Positions 8,668 through 16,752 of a stretch of DNA of 64,000 nt are shown piece after piece; positions within the stretch are counted from its first letter, which is position 1; every line of letters begins with the position of its first letter. The stretch is from the NCBI RefSeq assembly GCF_030929555.1, contig NZ_JAVFVT010000026.1, positions 1-64,000 on the forward strand, written 5' to 3'. The position numbers were made by a program, and so were the translations under genes. The notes below the pieces were generated by a model. That model had not been told where the DNA came from and ran no database searches. It was given only the letters and a program-made list of their open reading frames with translations. The DNA is from Paenibacillus sp. LHD-117 (GTDB lineage Bacteria; Bacillota; Bacilli; Paenibacillales; Paenibacillaceae).

Positions 8668-9666
8668 ATGAAAACAAGGAACAAATGGAGCATGAAGCCG
8701 TTACTCGGCATGCTGATGGTGGTCCTCATGCTCGCGCTCGCGGCATGCTCTGGCAACAACGGCAACTCTGAGGTCCAGAGTACGAATGCGGCTGGCGAGC
8801 CTACCGCGACGGTGCAGCCGGAGTCGACCGAATCGGCATCCTCCGAAACAACGTATCCGTTAACCGTCGTCGACGCGACTGGAACGGAGCTTGTGCTGGA
8901 ACAAGCGCCGACTGCGGTCGTTTCTTTGGCGCCAAGCGAAACCGAAACGATCTACGCGATCGGGGCAGGCGATGTTGTCGTTGGCGTAGACGATTTCAGT
9001 AACTACCCTCCGGAAGCGGCGCAGGTTGCCAAGGTCGGCGACATGACGACGAACATCGAAGCGGTGGCGGCGCTTAATCCGGATTTGGTGCTCGCCTCCT
9101 CGACGATGAACGCGGATGCGGTCACGAAGCTTCGCGAGCTTGGCATTCCCGTCTATGCGACGGATCCCAAATCGTACGACGAAGTAGTTGCCAAAGTCGA
9201 GGAACTCGGTAAAATGATGAATAGGAGCGAAGACGCGGCCAAAACCGCGGGCCAGATGCGCGATACGCTGGCGCTAGTCACCGAAGCCGTAAAGGATGCC
9301 GAGAAGAAGAAGGTTTACCTCGAGTTCTCGCCGGGCTGGACGGTCGGCTCCGGAGAGTTCCTTGACGAGCTGATCACGCTTGCAGGCGGCACGAACATTT
9401 CGGCATCGATGCCGGGCTGGTTCGAAGTGAACGCCGAGGAAGTCATCAAGCAGAACCCGCAGCTTATCATTTATCCGGAAATGGGAGAGGAGAAAAGCTC
9501 GATCGTCGCGGGCATCGAAGCGCGTCCTGGCTGGGAAGCGATCGACGCAGTGAAGAACAAGGCCATGATCGCCGTGACGAACGATCCGCTCGTCCGCGTA
9601 GGTCCGCGCCTTGCCGACGGATTGCTGGAGCTGGCGAAAGCCATTCATCCCGAGCTTGTCAAATAA
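8668..9666 (+). CDS. btuF: corrinoid-binding lipoprotein of ABC importer
   Basis: 332-residue periplasmic-binding-protein-like lipoprotein: signal peptide with LAAC, lipidated Cys at 27, a Ser/Thr/Glu-rich linker, then the helical-backbone fold of BtuF/FhuD proteins (VVSLAPSETETIYAIGAGD region, GDMTTNIEAVAALNPDLVLA region). It should capture cobalamin or cobinamide outside the cell and hand it to BtuC. Substrate is assigned from the riboswitch and the adjoining cobalamin genes. The ATG at 8668 is preceded by AGGGGAGTGG; the longer open frame from 8527 runs through the riboswitch terminator and is not coding. Confidence 0.92.
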   Translation: MKTRNKWSMKPLLGMLMVVLMLALAACSGNNGNSEVQSTNAAGEPTATVQPESTESASSETTYPLTVVDATGTELVLEQAPTAVVSLAPSETETIYAIGAGDVVVGVDDFSNYPPEAAQVAKVGDMTTNIEAVAALNPDLVLASSTMNADAVTKLRELGIPVYATDPKSYDEVVAKVEELGKMMNRSEDAAKTAGQMRDTLALVTEAVKDAEKKKVYLEFSPGWTVGSGEFLDELITLAGGTNISASMPGWFEVNAEEVIKQNPQLIIYPEMGEEKSSIVAGIEARPGWEAIDAVKNKAMIAVTNDPLVRVGPRLADGLLELAKAIHPELVK

Positions 9667-9672
9667 TCGTAC

Positions 9673-10713
9673 ATGAATAAAAGATTCGCAAGTTACGGAG
9701 GAGCAGCTATGCTCCTTCTTGCTGTTTCTATTACCGCAAGCCTGTCGATCGGCTCGGCCGGCTTGTCGTTAAGCGACGTATGGGGGATCCTGCTGCATCA
9801 GCTTCCTTGGTTCGGCGGCGACGGCGACGGTTCTTGGACGCCAGGCGAGGTGGCGATCGTCACGCAGGTAAGGCTGTCGCGCGTGCTGCTCGCCGTGCTG
9901 GTGGGCGCCTGCCTCGCGCTTGCGGGAACGGGCTTCCAAGGCGTGCTGCGCAATCCGCTTGCGGATCCGTACACGCTGGGCGTCGCCTCCGGCAGCTCTG
10001 TCGGCGCGGCGTTCCTCATCTTGTTCGGGCTGCAGCTCGCGATCGGCATCTGGACGATTCCGATCGTCGCGTTCCTGACGGGTATCGTCACGTTGCTCGG
10101 GGTCATCGCGTTGTCCCGTTCGAGAGGCGTCATGCATATCCAGACGTTGATCTTGTCCGGCGTTATCATTCAATCCTTCCTCGGCGCGTTCGTCTCGCTG
10201 ATGGTTTCGATGTCGGAGGGCGTCATCAACCAGATCCTGTTCTGGATCATGGGCTCGCTCGCCTTGCGGGGATGGGAGCATGTGACGATGCTGCTTCCGT
10301 TCCTGTCGATCGGTCTATTCGTCATGCTTGCCTACAGCCAGACATTAAATTTGTTCGTGCTCGGCGAGCGCCATGCTGCGCATCTAGGCGTAAGGGTGGA
10401 GCGGACGAAGATGATCGTGCTGATCGCCTCCACGCTGCTCACCGCCGCCGCCGTGTCCGTCTCCGGCGTCATTGGCTTCGTCGGCCTTGTCGTCCCGCAT
10501 ATGATCCGGCTGATCGTCGGTCCGGATTACCGTTTTATCGCGCCGTTATCCGCCATTGGCGGCGGGATCTTCCTGCTGTGGGCGGACACGATCGCGCGGA
10601 CGCTGCTTAGTCCCAAGGAGCTGCCGCTTGGCGTGGTGACGGCATTAATCGGTGCGCCGTTCTTCGCGTATTTGCTCCATCGCCGCATGAAGGACGAAAG
10701 GGGAGAGGCTTGA
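9673..10713 (+). CDS. btuC: corrinoid ABC importer permease
   Basis: FecCD-family permease of 346 residues with about ten membrane helices. The family signatures are visible: LRNPLADPYTLGVASGSSVG, and the cytoplasmic coupling motif GFVGLVVPHMIRLIVG near the C-terminal part. It forms the channel of a type II importer with the BtuF and BtuD partners either side. The ATG at 9673 has a poor ribosome site but gives a positively charged N-terminus before the first helix; the in-frame ATG at 9709 has GGAGG seven bases upstream and could be the true start. It is spaced two bases from btuD. Confidence 0.93.
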   Translation: MNKRFASYGGAAMLLLAVSITASLSIGSAGLSLSDVWGILLHQLPWFGGDGDGSWTPGEVAIVTQVRLSRVLLAVLVGACLALAGTGFQGVLRNPLADPYTLGVASGSSVGAAFLILFGLQLAIGIWTIPIVAFLTGIVTLLGVIALSRSRGVMHIQTLILSGVIIQSFLGAFVSLMVSMSEGVINQILFWIMGSLALRGWEHVTMLLPFLSIGLFVMLAYSQTLNLFVLGERHAAHLGVRVERTKMIVLIASTLLTAAAVSVSGVIGFVGLVVPHMIRLIVGPDYRFIAPLSAIGGGIFLLWADTIARTLLSPKELPLGVVTALIGAPFFAYLLHRRMKDERGEA

Positions 10714-10714
10714 T

Positions 10715-11506
10715 ATGGCGCTGACACTGGAGCTTCAAGACGTATCCCGCTCGATTCACGGCGCGCAGGTGTTGAAATCGATCGATGTAAGCTTTGAACC
10801 CGGCCGCTTCTACGGGATCATCGGGCCGAACGGCGTCGGCAAGTCGACTTTGCTCGGACTGCTGGCCGGTCTCGAGAAACCCGACTGGGGAACGGTGACG
10901 CTCGGGGACCGCGAGCTGTCCGCGATTCCTCGCAAGGAGCTGGCGCGCCAAGTTGCCGTGCTTCAGCAAGGCGGCCTTGCGCCTGTCGCTTTCACGGTAC
11001 GGGAGATCGTCCGGATGGGTCGATTCCCGTATCAAAGCTGGCTTGGCGCCGAGCCGTCGGATCCAGAGCCGCTCATCGACGAGGCGCTGGAGGCGATGGG
11101 TCTTACGCGGCTGCAGCATAGGCGGCTGCATCAGCTGAGCGGCGGCGAACGCCAGCGCGTCGCCTTGGCCAAGCTGATGGTTCAGCAGCCGACCATTCTT
11201 CTGCTCGACGAGCCGACGACTTATCTGGATATCGGCTACCAGATCCAATTGCTGGACAAAGTCCGCTCGTGGCAGCGTGAGGAAGGACTGCTCGTCGTCG
11301 CCGTGCTTCACGACCTGAATCTGGCAGCCATGTATTGCGACGAGTTGATCGCGCTCCATCAAGGCAAGGTGCTTGCGAATGGCAAGCCGTCGGATGTAAT
11401 AGAGCCCGCAACCATCGAACGGATGTACGAGACGCGCGCGACGATCATTCGCCACCCCGGGAGCGGCGTTCCGCAGGTCATTCTTGAGCCGGGCGCGAGC
11501 CGATAA
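10715..11506 (+). CDS. btuD: corrinoid ABC importer ATPase
   Basis: 263-residue ATP-binding subunit. Walker A GPNGVGKST near residue 37, Q-loop, signature LSGGERQRV near 140, Walker B ILLLDEPT near 163 and the switch histidine in VLHDLNLAA are all intact. Sequence is of the FepC/BtuD type that powers siderophore and B12 uptake. The ATG follows the btuC stop by one base and GGGGAGAG precedes it, so the two are co-translated. Confidence 0.93.
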   Translation: MALTLELQDVSRSIHGAQVLKSIDVSFEPGRFYGIIGPNGVGKSTLLGLLAGLEKPDWGTVTLGDRELSAIPRKELARQVAVLQQGGLAPVAFTVREIVRMGRFPYQSWLGAEPSDPEPLIDEALEAMGLTRLQHRRLHQLSGGERQRVALAKLMVQQPTILLLDEPTTYLDIGYQIQLLDKVRSWQREEGLLVVAVLHDLNLAAMYCDELIALHQGKVLANGKPSDVIEPATIERMYETRATIIRHPGSGVPQVILEPGASR

Positions 11507-11619
11507 AGGACGCGTTGGAGTATTCGGTCATGCACGCAGGTGTGTCGCAAACGAATCGTCTGCAATCAAACTCTAACGGTCCATGGCGCCGCTATTTAAG
11601 ATAAAATTGAGTATTTCAA

Positions 11620-11710
11620 AACGTAACGGACCAGAGAGACGTTATTAGCCTGTTCGAGGCCTCAAACCCGCTTCAAACAGTGAAATAACGTCATCTGGGT
11701 CCGTTACATT
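11620..11710. repeat. large imperfect inverted repeat in btuD-cobT spacer
   Basis: Two 27-base arms, 11620-11646 and 11684-11710, are reverse complements except for a few central positions; outer AACGTAACGGACC pairs with GGTCCGTTACATT-like sequence. The arms are separated by 37 bases. This could fold as a long hairpin in RNA or be a mobile palindromic element. A third, partial copy of the GTCCGTTA core is at 11748-11757. Confidence 0.7.
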
Positions 11711-11750
11711 TCAAAAAAGCCTCTTTCGAAGCGAATAGCGTCGCCTCAGT

Positions 11751-11805
11751 CCGTTAGCGGCAGTTATGTCCGTCAACCGCGGGGAGGTTAACGAGGTTAA
11801 CTAAA
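11751..11805 (+). repeat. 55-base intergenic direct repeat, copy A
   Basis: Begins CCGTTAGCGGCAG and ends GGTTAACGAGGTTAACTAAA. Copy B, of identical length, is at 11926-11980. A shortened piece, TTAGCGGCAGTCAGG, lies between them at 11806-11820. No open frame accompanies them. Confidence 0.75.
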
Positions 11806-11925
11806 TTAGCGGCAGTCAGGCCCGAACATTCTGTTCCAATAGCGAGACGACAACCCGAATGGCAAGCTAGGGGCGGTTTGTTCGAAACGAAGTACGACAC
11901 GCCATTCCGTTAGCGTCACCCCATT

Positions 11926-11980
11926 CCGTTAGCGGCAGTCAGGTACGTTAGACGACGGAAGGTTAATGAGGTTAACTAAA
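11926..11980 (+). repeat. 55-base intergenic direct repeat, copy B
   Basis: Same length and same ends as copy A at 11751-11805, differing mainly in the centre (TCAGGTACGTTAGACGACGG against TTATGTCCGTCAACCGCGGG). It is preceded by a short tandem of CCATTCCGTTAGCG. It ends a few bases before the element GTTTACATAATTATAGTTAT at 11986, which recurs at 36035. Confidence 0.75.
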
Positions 11981-11985
11981 CATAT

Positions 11986-12006
11986 GTTTACATAATTATA
12001 GTTATG
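11986..12006 (+). promoter_or_regulatory. AT-rich element shared with position 36035
   Basis: A 21-base string starting GTTTACATAA and ending AGTTATG is found here, 33 bases before cobT, and again with one change at 36035-36055 before the VOC-family gene. It contains TTTACA, which could be a -35 box. It may be a promoter, a binding site or the edge of the repeat block; which of these is unknown. Confidence 0.4.
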
Positions 12007-12039
12007 TATATCAATTCAATCACTTAGGAGGCATCGACC

Positions 12040-13107
12040 ATGAACCTTTCGGAGATGGAACAACAACTCTTGTCCCGCATTGCGAGCATTCCTGCATACG
12101 ACACGGAAGCCGCCGAACAGGCGGCGCGCCATTCTGATCAGCTGACGAAGCCGCCCGGCAGCCTAGGCAAGCTGGAGGAGATGGCATGCCGGCTCGCCGG
12201 CATCGGAGGTAAGTTGTGGCCGGATCTGTCGCGTCGGGCGGTCATCGTCATGGCGGGCGATCATGGCGTATGCGAGGAGGGCGTCAGCGCGTTTCCATCG
12301 GCGGTCACGCCCCAGATGGTGATGAACTTCCTAAGCGGGGGCGCAGCCGTGAACGTGTTGGCCCGCCAAGCGAATGCCGACGTCGTCTGCGTGGACATCG
12401 GAGTAGCGTCGGAGCTGTCGCATCCGGAGCTGGTTAGCCGAAAAGTTGTATATGGCACGGCAAACATGGCGATCGGCCCTGCGATGAGCCGGCAAGAAGT
12501 GCTTGAGGCTGTTCTAACGGGGATCGATATCGTAGACGAACAGGTGAAGCGTGGCGTAAGTCTGTTCGCGACCGGCGAGATGGGAATCGGCAATACGACC
12601 GCAAGCGCGGCGATTGCCGCCGTGTTAGGAGGGCTGTCGCCGGACGCTGCCGTTGGGAGAGGGACGGGCATCGGCGACGATAAGCTTGCGCACAAGATCG
12701 ATGTCGTCCGCAGGGCAATCGACGTAAACCGGCCCGATCCGGGCGATCCGCTCGAAGTGCTCGCCAAAGTCGGCGGCGCCGAGATCGCGGGACTTGTTGG
12801 CGTCATCATCGGCGCCGCGGCGAATCGTTGTCCGGTCGTGATCGACGGTTACATTTCGTCGGCTGCAGCCTTGGTTGCGTCACGGTTAGCTGCAGACTCG
12901 CTGCCTTACATGATCGCATCCCATCTCTCCCATGAGCAAGGGCACGGACGGCTGCTCCAAGCGATCGGCTTATCGCCGCTTATCCATCTGGAGATGAGAC
13001 TTGGGGAAGGCACGGGAGCCGTTCTTTGCTTCCATCTGATCGACGCCGCGCTTCGTCTCATGCAAGAGATGGCCACTTTCGATAGCGCAGGCGTATCCAA
13101 AGCGTAA
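12040..13107 (+). CDS. cobT: nicotinate-nucleotide:dimethylbenzimidazole phosphoribosyltransferase
   Basis: 355-residue enzyme that transfers phosphoribose from nicotinate mononucleotide to dimethylbenzimidazole, making alpha-ribazole phosphate for the lower ligand of B12. Recognised by TKPPGSLGKLE near residue 36, VIVMAGDHGVCEEGVSAFP near 70, FATGEMGIGNTT near 180 and the C-terminal RLGEGTGA that holds the catalytic glutamate. Length is normal for the family. AGGAGG lies eight bases before the ATG. First gene of a six-gene run of lower-ligand and salvage functions, separated from the importer genes by a repeat-rich spacer. Confidence 0.96.
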   Translation: MNLSEMEQQLLSRIASIPAYDTEAAEQAARHSDQLTKPPGSLGKLEEMACRLAGIGGKLWPDLSRRAVIVMAGDHGVCEEGVSAFPSAVTPQMVMNFLSGGAAVNVLARQANADVVCVDIGVASELSHPELVSRKVVYGTANMAIGPAMSRQEVLEAVLTGIDIVDEQVKRGVSLFATGEMGIGNTTASAAIAAVLGGLSPDAAVGRGTGIGDDKLAHKIDVVRRAIDVNRPDPGDPLEVLAKVGGAEIAGLVGVIIGAAANRCPVVIDGYISSAAALVASRLAADSLPYMIASHLSHEQGHGRLLQAIGLSPLIHLEMRLGEGTGAVLCFHLIDAALRLMQEMATFDSAGVSKA

Positions 13108-13123
13108 AGAGGAGGTAGCGAGT

Positions 13124-13834
13124 ATGGCCATTCTGATTACGGGCGGCGCTCGCAGCGGCAAAAGCGCCTTCGCGGAGCGGTATGCGCGCTCTCAAAGCGC
13201 CGTAGGCATCTATATCGCGACCGGCCAGCCTTTCGACGACGAAATGGAAGCAAGGATCGAGAAACACCGGGACGATCGCGACCGGCAGGAAGGCATGACG
13301 TGGATAACGGTGGAGGAGCCGTTCGCTTTGGCGGAATGGCTGAACGGCCATGCCGAGGCGATCCTGTCGGAAAATCCGGGCGTTGACCAATCCTTATCGG
13401 CCGGAGGCGGTCAGGCAGGTCTGTCGGGGGAAGGTCATTCCCGGCCTGTCGCTTTCGGCAAGTGGTCAAGTTCCAAGAATACCGACTCACCGTCTCGCCA
13501 ATTCGCCGAATCCCCCGTCGTACTTGTCGATTGTTTGACGTTGTGGCTGACGAATTGGCTGCTTCGCAAGGAAGAGGACCCAAGCACGGACTTGCGCGCG
13601 GAGATGGATCGGCTGGTGGACTCCATCGCTCGATTCCCGTTCCCTCTGCTCATCGTCACGAACGAGGTCGGCGACGGCATCGTGCCGAGTTATCCGCTCG
13701 GCAGGCGGTTCCGAGATGAAGCAGGGTGGCTCAATCAGCGAGTGGCAGCCGCATGCGAATGCGTCTTCCTCGTTACGTCGGGCATACCGGTTGATTTGCG
13801 CGCCATTGCGTTCCGATTCGAGGATGGGCGATGA
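13124..13834 (+). CDS. cobU: adenosylcobinamide kinase / guanylyltransferase
   Basis: Bifunctional enzyme that phosphorylates adenosylcobinamide and then activates it with GMP for CobS. The P-loop GGARSGKS is at residues 6-13, IATGQPFDDEM and the K-H-R-D segment with the guanylylated histidine follow, and VTNEVGDGIVP lies near 183. At 236 residues it is longer than the usual 180-190: a Ser/Gly-rich insertion of about 45 residues sits at roughly 85-128, before the VVLVDCLTLW strand, in a region that is a loop in known CobU. AGGAGG precedes the ATG. It overlaps cbiB by four bases. Confidence 0.93.
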   Translation: MAILITGGARSGKSAFAERYARSQSAVGIYIATGQPFDDEMEARIEKHRDDRDRQEGMTWITVEEPFALAEWLNGHAEAILSENPGVDQSLSAGGGQAGLSGEGHSRPVAFGKWSSSKNTDSPSRQFAESPVVLVDCLTLWLTNWLLRKEEDPSTDLRAEMDRLVDSIARFPFPLLIVTNEVGDGIVPSYPLGRRFRDEAGWLNQRVAAACECVFLVTSGIPVDLRAIAFRFEDGR

Positions 13835-14805
13835 TCTATAGCTTCCAGGAGCTGCTTCTTCTATCGGCAGCCGCCATCGTCATCGATTGGGTCGTCGGCG
13901 ATCCGAAGTGGCCGACGCATCCCGTTATCCTGATAGGGAGATGGATCGGATGGCTGGAGCAGCGACTAATGACGGAAGCGCGTCGCAGCAAGCCGGTTGC
14001 GGGGCGGCTGCTCGGAATCGTACTGATGCTTTCGACGCTCTTGCTTAGCTACGGAATCATGTGGGGCATCGTATGGACGGCGGATGCCGTCCATCCCTGG
14101 ATCGGCTATGCCGTGTCGGCCTGGTTCATCTCGTCGACGATCGCGGTCAAAGGCTTGAAGGACGCGGCGATGCTCGTGTATGAGCCGCTGAAAGCCGGCG
14201 ATCTCTCGAAAGCCCGCCAGTACGTCGGATATATCGTCGGACGGGATACGTCTGGCTTGAGCGAGCAGGAGGTGATCCGGGCGACGGTGGAGACCGTCTC
14301 GGAGAATACGGTCGACGCCTTCGTATCGCCGATTTTGTACGCGCTAATAGGCGGCGCGCCTCTCGCCATGTTGTACAGGGCGGCGAACACGCTTGATTCG
14401 ATGGTCGGCTACCGCAACGACAAGTACCGTTATTTCGGCTGGTGTTCGGCGAGGACCGACGATTTGCTCAACTTGATTCCCGCTCGAATCGCAGGGCTTC
14501 TGATGGTCGCCGCGGCATGGCTCATTCCGGGCATGAGCGCGGGAAAGGCGTTCAGATCCGTCATCAAGTTTGCGCATAAACATCCGAGCCCGAACAGCGG
14601 CATTCCGGAAGCTGCGGCCGCAGGCGCGATGGGCATCGAGCTCGGCGGTCGCAACGTTTATTTCGGCGTCGCCAGCGAACGCGCGCGAATGGGTTATCCG
14701 ACCCGGCCGATAACAATCGAAGATTCGAAATCGGCAGTCGTTCTTTTGTATACCGTCAGCGTATTAATCGGGACAGGGGTGTTGCTGTTATGGCTCGTCA
14801 CGTAA
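13831..14805 (+). CDS. cbiB: adenosylcobinamide-phosphate synthase
   Basis: 324-residue integral membrane protein that joins cobyric acid to aminopropanol phosphate. Family landmarks: VIDWVVGDPKWPTHPV near residue 18, ATVETVSENTVDAFVSPILY near 150, the NTLDSMVGYRNDKY segment, and HPSPNSGIPEAAAAGAMGIE near 250. Starts in an ATGA overlap with cobU and runs 16 bases into cobS, so the three are tightly coupled. Confidence 0.95.
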   Translation: MIYSFQELLLLSAAAIVIDWVVGDPKWPTHPVILIGRWIGWLEQRLMTEARRSKPVAGRLLGIVLMLSTLLLSYGIMWGIVWTADAVHPWIGYAVSAWFISSTIAVKGLKDAAMLVYEPLKAGDLSKARQYVGYIVGRDTSGLSEQEVIRATVETVSENTVDAFVSPILYALIGGAPLAMLYRAANTLDSMVGYRNDKYRYFGWCSARTDDLLNLIPARIAGLLMVAAAWLIPGMSAGKAFRSVIKFAHKHPSPNSGIPEAAAAGAMGIELGGRNVYFGVASERARMGYPTRPITIEDSKSAVVLLYTVSVLIGTGVLLLWLVT

Positions 14806-15611
14806 TAAAGGATCAAGCGCTGGCAGCCGTCGCCGCCGTTCAGTTTCTCACTCGGCTTCCGATGCCGATCGAAGTGCCGTTCGAACGGCGCATGCTCGCA
14901 CGAAGCGTCGTCTATTTCCCGGTTGCCGGTTTGCTGATCGGCGTCATAGCGGGCGGGGCGGCATGGCTGCTCGGCTACGTGCTGCCGCCTTGGCCAGCCG
15001 CCGTTCTGACGCTTGCGATCTGGATCGGGCTGAGCGGCGGGCTCCATATCGACGGATGGATGGATGCGGCGGACGGCGTGCTGAGCAACCGTCCGCGCGA
15101 GCGGATGCTGGACATTATGAAGGACAGTCGAGTCGGCGCGATGGGCGTGCTGGCGGCTGTTCTTCTGTTGTTGTTGAAAGCTTCTCTCCTTGCGGAAGTG
15201 ATCGGAGACGAATCAGCGACGGGAGGGTGGGCGTTTCTGCTTATCGTCATGGCTTCGTGCTTCGGACGCGCCTCGATGGCGATCGCCATTGCCGGCTGGC
15301 CTCCGGCAAGGAAGGATGAAGGGTTGGGAAGTATGTTTAACGACGTTAACAAGTTCCAAGCCGCTACAAGCGCGGTTTTAGCGCTCATTATTTCATTAGC
15401 GACGTTATTGATTAATGACATGAATTTAGTGTATTCCGTGTCGATTTCGCTCATTGGCTTACTATTAATGTCGTCAACTGTTGCTATGTTGGGAACGTGG
15501 TTCTGTCGAAAATTAGGCGGATTAACGGGCGATACGTACGGTGCAATAAATGAAGCGGTCGAAGCGTTGCTGCTGGTTGCTGCCGTGATCGCGATCCATA
15601 TGTGGAGTTAG
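14790..15611 (+). CDS. cobS: adenosylcobinamide-GDP ribazoletransferase (cobalamin synthase)
   Basis: 273-residue membrane enzyme that joins GDP-cobinamide to alpha-ribazole, closing the B12 nucleotide loop. The Mg-binding motif DGWMDAADG near residue 90 and the following SRVGAMG are diagnostic, as is FLTRLPMP near the start. The ATG lies inside the end of cbiB; the preceding ACAGGGG is a moderate ribosome site. The last third is noticeably more AT-rich than the first part. Confidence 0.95.
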   Translation: MARHVIKDQALAAVAAVQFLTRLPMPIEVPFERRMLARSVVYFPVAGLLIGVIAGGAAWLLGYVLPPWPAAVLTLAIWIGLSGGLHIDGWMDAADGVLSNRPRERMLDIMKDSRVGAMGVLAAVLLLLLKASLLAEVIGDESATGGWAFLLIVMASCFGRASMAIAIAGWPPARKDEGLGSMFNDVNKFQAATSAVLALIISLATLLINDMNLVYSVSISLIGLLLMSSTVAMLGTWFCRKLGGLTGDTYGAINEAVEALLLVAAVIAIHMWS

Positions 15612-15642
15612 TATAGAAATCTTAGAAGGCGAGGGTAACGAC

Positions 15643-16752
15643 ATGCTGGAGAGATACGGGCACGGCGGCGATCTGCGAACGGCGGAGGAAGTATTCGGCA
15701 TGCCTGCCGAATCGTTTGTCGATTTTAGCTCGAATATGAATCCTCTCGGGCCGCCCAAGTCGGTTCGGGACGTGATGGCGCGATATTGGGAGCATATCCA
15801 GGCGTATCCCGACCCGGCTTCGCGCGCGTTAAAGGCAAAATTGGCGGAGAGACACCGGATTCCCGAGTCTTCGATCTTGGTCGGCAATGGGGCTGCCGAG
15901 CTGATCGATCTCGCGGTGCGGGCAATTCGGCCGCAAGTGACCGCGCTTGCGATGCCTTGTTTCGACGAATACGGGGACGCGGTGCGCAAATGCGGCGGCG
16001 AAATTTACGCGATGCCGCTTGACCGCACGGCAAATTTCGAGTTGAGCGAGGACGCGGTGAGGGAAGCTATCGACCAATCGGGCGCGGCGCTTTACGTGCT
16101 CGGTTCGCCCAACAACCCGACGGGACGTCTGCTCGATGCCGGCCTCGTGCGCCTCTTGCTCGATAGCGGCGCGCATGTCGTCATCGACGAAGCGTTCCTG
16201 GATTTTGTGCCCGAGGAGGAAGAGCTGACGCTTCTTCGAGAAGCGGCTAGCCACGAAAGGCTGATCGTCCTTCGTTCGATGACGAAGTTTTATGCCGTGC
16301 CGGGGATTAGGCTCGGTTATGCGGTGGGCAAGTCTTCAACCATCAGCCGGCTGCGGAGGCTGCAGGTGCCTTGGAGCGTTAACTCGTTAGCACAGCAGAT
16401 CGGGGAGACGGTGCTCATGGATGTGGAATTCGAAGCGGAAACGAAAAGCTGGCTGTTAAGCGAGCGCGAATGGCTCACAGACGGACTTCGGCGGCTAGGC
16501 TGCTGCGTCACGCAGAGCGTAACCAACTATCTGCTCGTCCGATTGCCGGAAGGAACGGGCTTAAGCGCCAGCCAACTCCAACTGGAGATGGGACGACGAG
16601 GCGTACTCGTGCGCGACGCGTCCCGCTTCCAAGGGCTGGATCATACCTATATACGCGTCGCGGTCAAGCTTCGCGAACATAACCTGAAGCTGCTGGCGGC
16701 ATTGGCCGATTGTTTCGGCGAACAGTTCGACGGGCACGGCGGATCGCTATGA
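15643..16752 (+). CDS. cobD: L-threonine-O-3-phosphate decarboxylase
   Basis: PLP-dependent fold-type I enzyme, 369 residues, supplying (R)-1-amino-2-propanol phosphate for CbiB. YGHGGDLRTAEEVFG at the start and FVDFSSNMNPLGPP are characteristic of CobD rather than of histidinol-phosphate aminotransferase. GSPNNPTG, VIDEAFLDF and the PLP lysine in SMTKFYAVPGIRLGY are intact. AAGGCGAGGG precedes the ATG. The stop overlaps the cbiZ start by ATGA. Confidence 0.93.
   Translation: MLERYGHGGDLRTAEEVFGMPAESFVDFSSNMNPLGPPKSVRDVMARYWEHIQAYPDPASRALKAKLAERHRIPESSILVGNGAAELIDLAVRAIRPQVTALAMPCFDEYGDAVRKCGGEIYAMPLDRTANFELSEDAVREAIDQSGAALYVLGSPNNPTGRLLDAGLVRLLLDSGAHVVIDEAFLDFVPEEEELTLLREAASHERLIVLRSMTKFYAVPGIRLGYAVGKSSTISRLRRLQVPWSVNSLAQQIGETVLMDVEFEAETKSWLLSEREWLTDGLRRLGCCVTQSVTNYLLVRLPEGTGLSASQLQLEMGRRGVLVRDASRFQGLDHTYIRVAVKLREHNLKLLAALADCFGEQFDGHGGSL

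Noticed and set aside
11514..12006. CRISPR-like repeats in the btuD-cobT spacer
   Set aside because: Only two long imperfect copies with related cores; no regular spacers and no cas genes.
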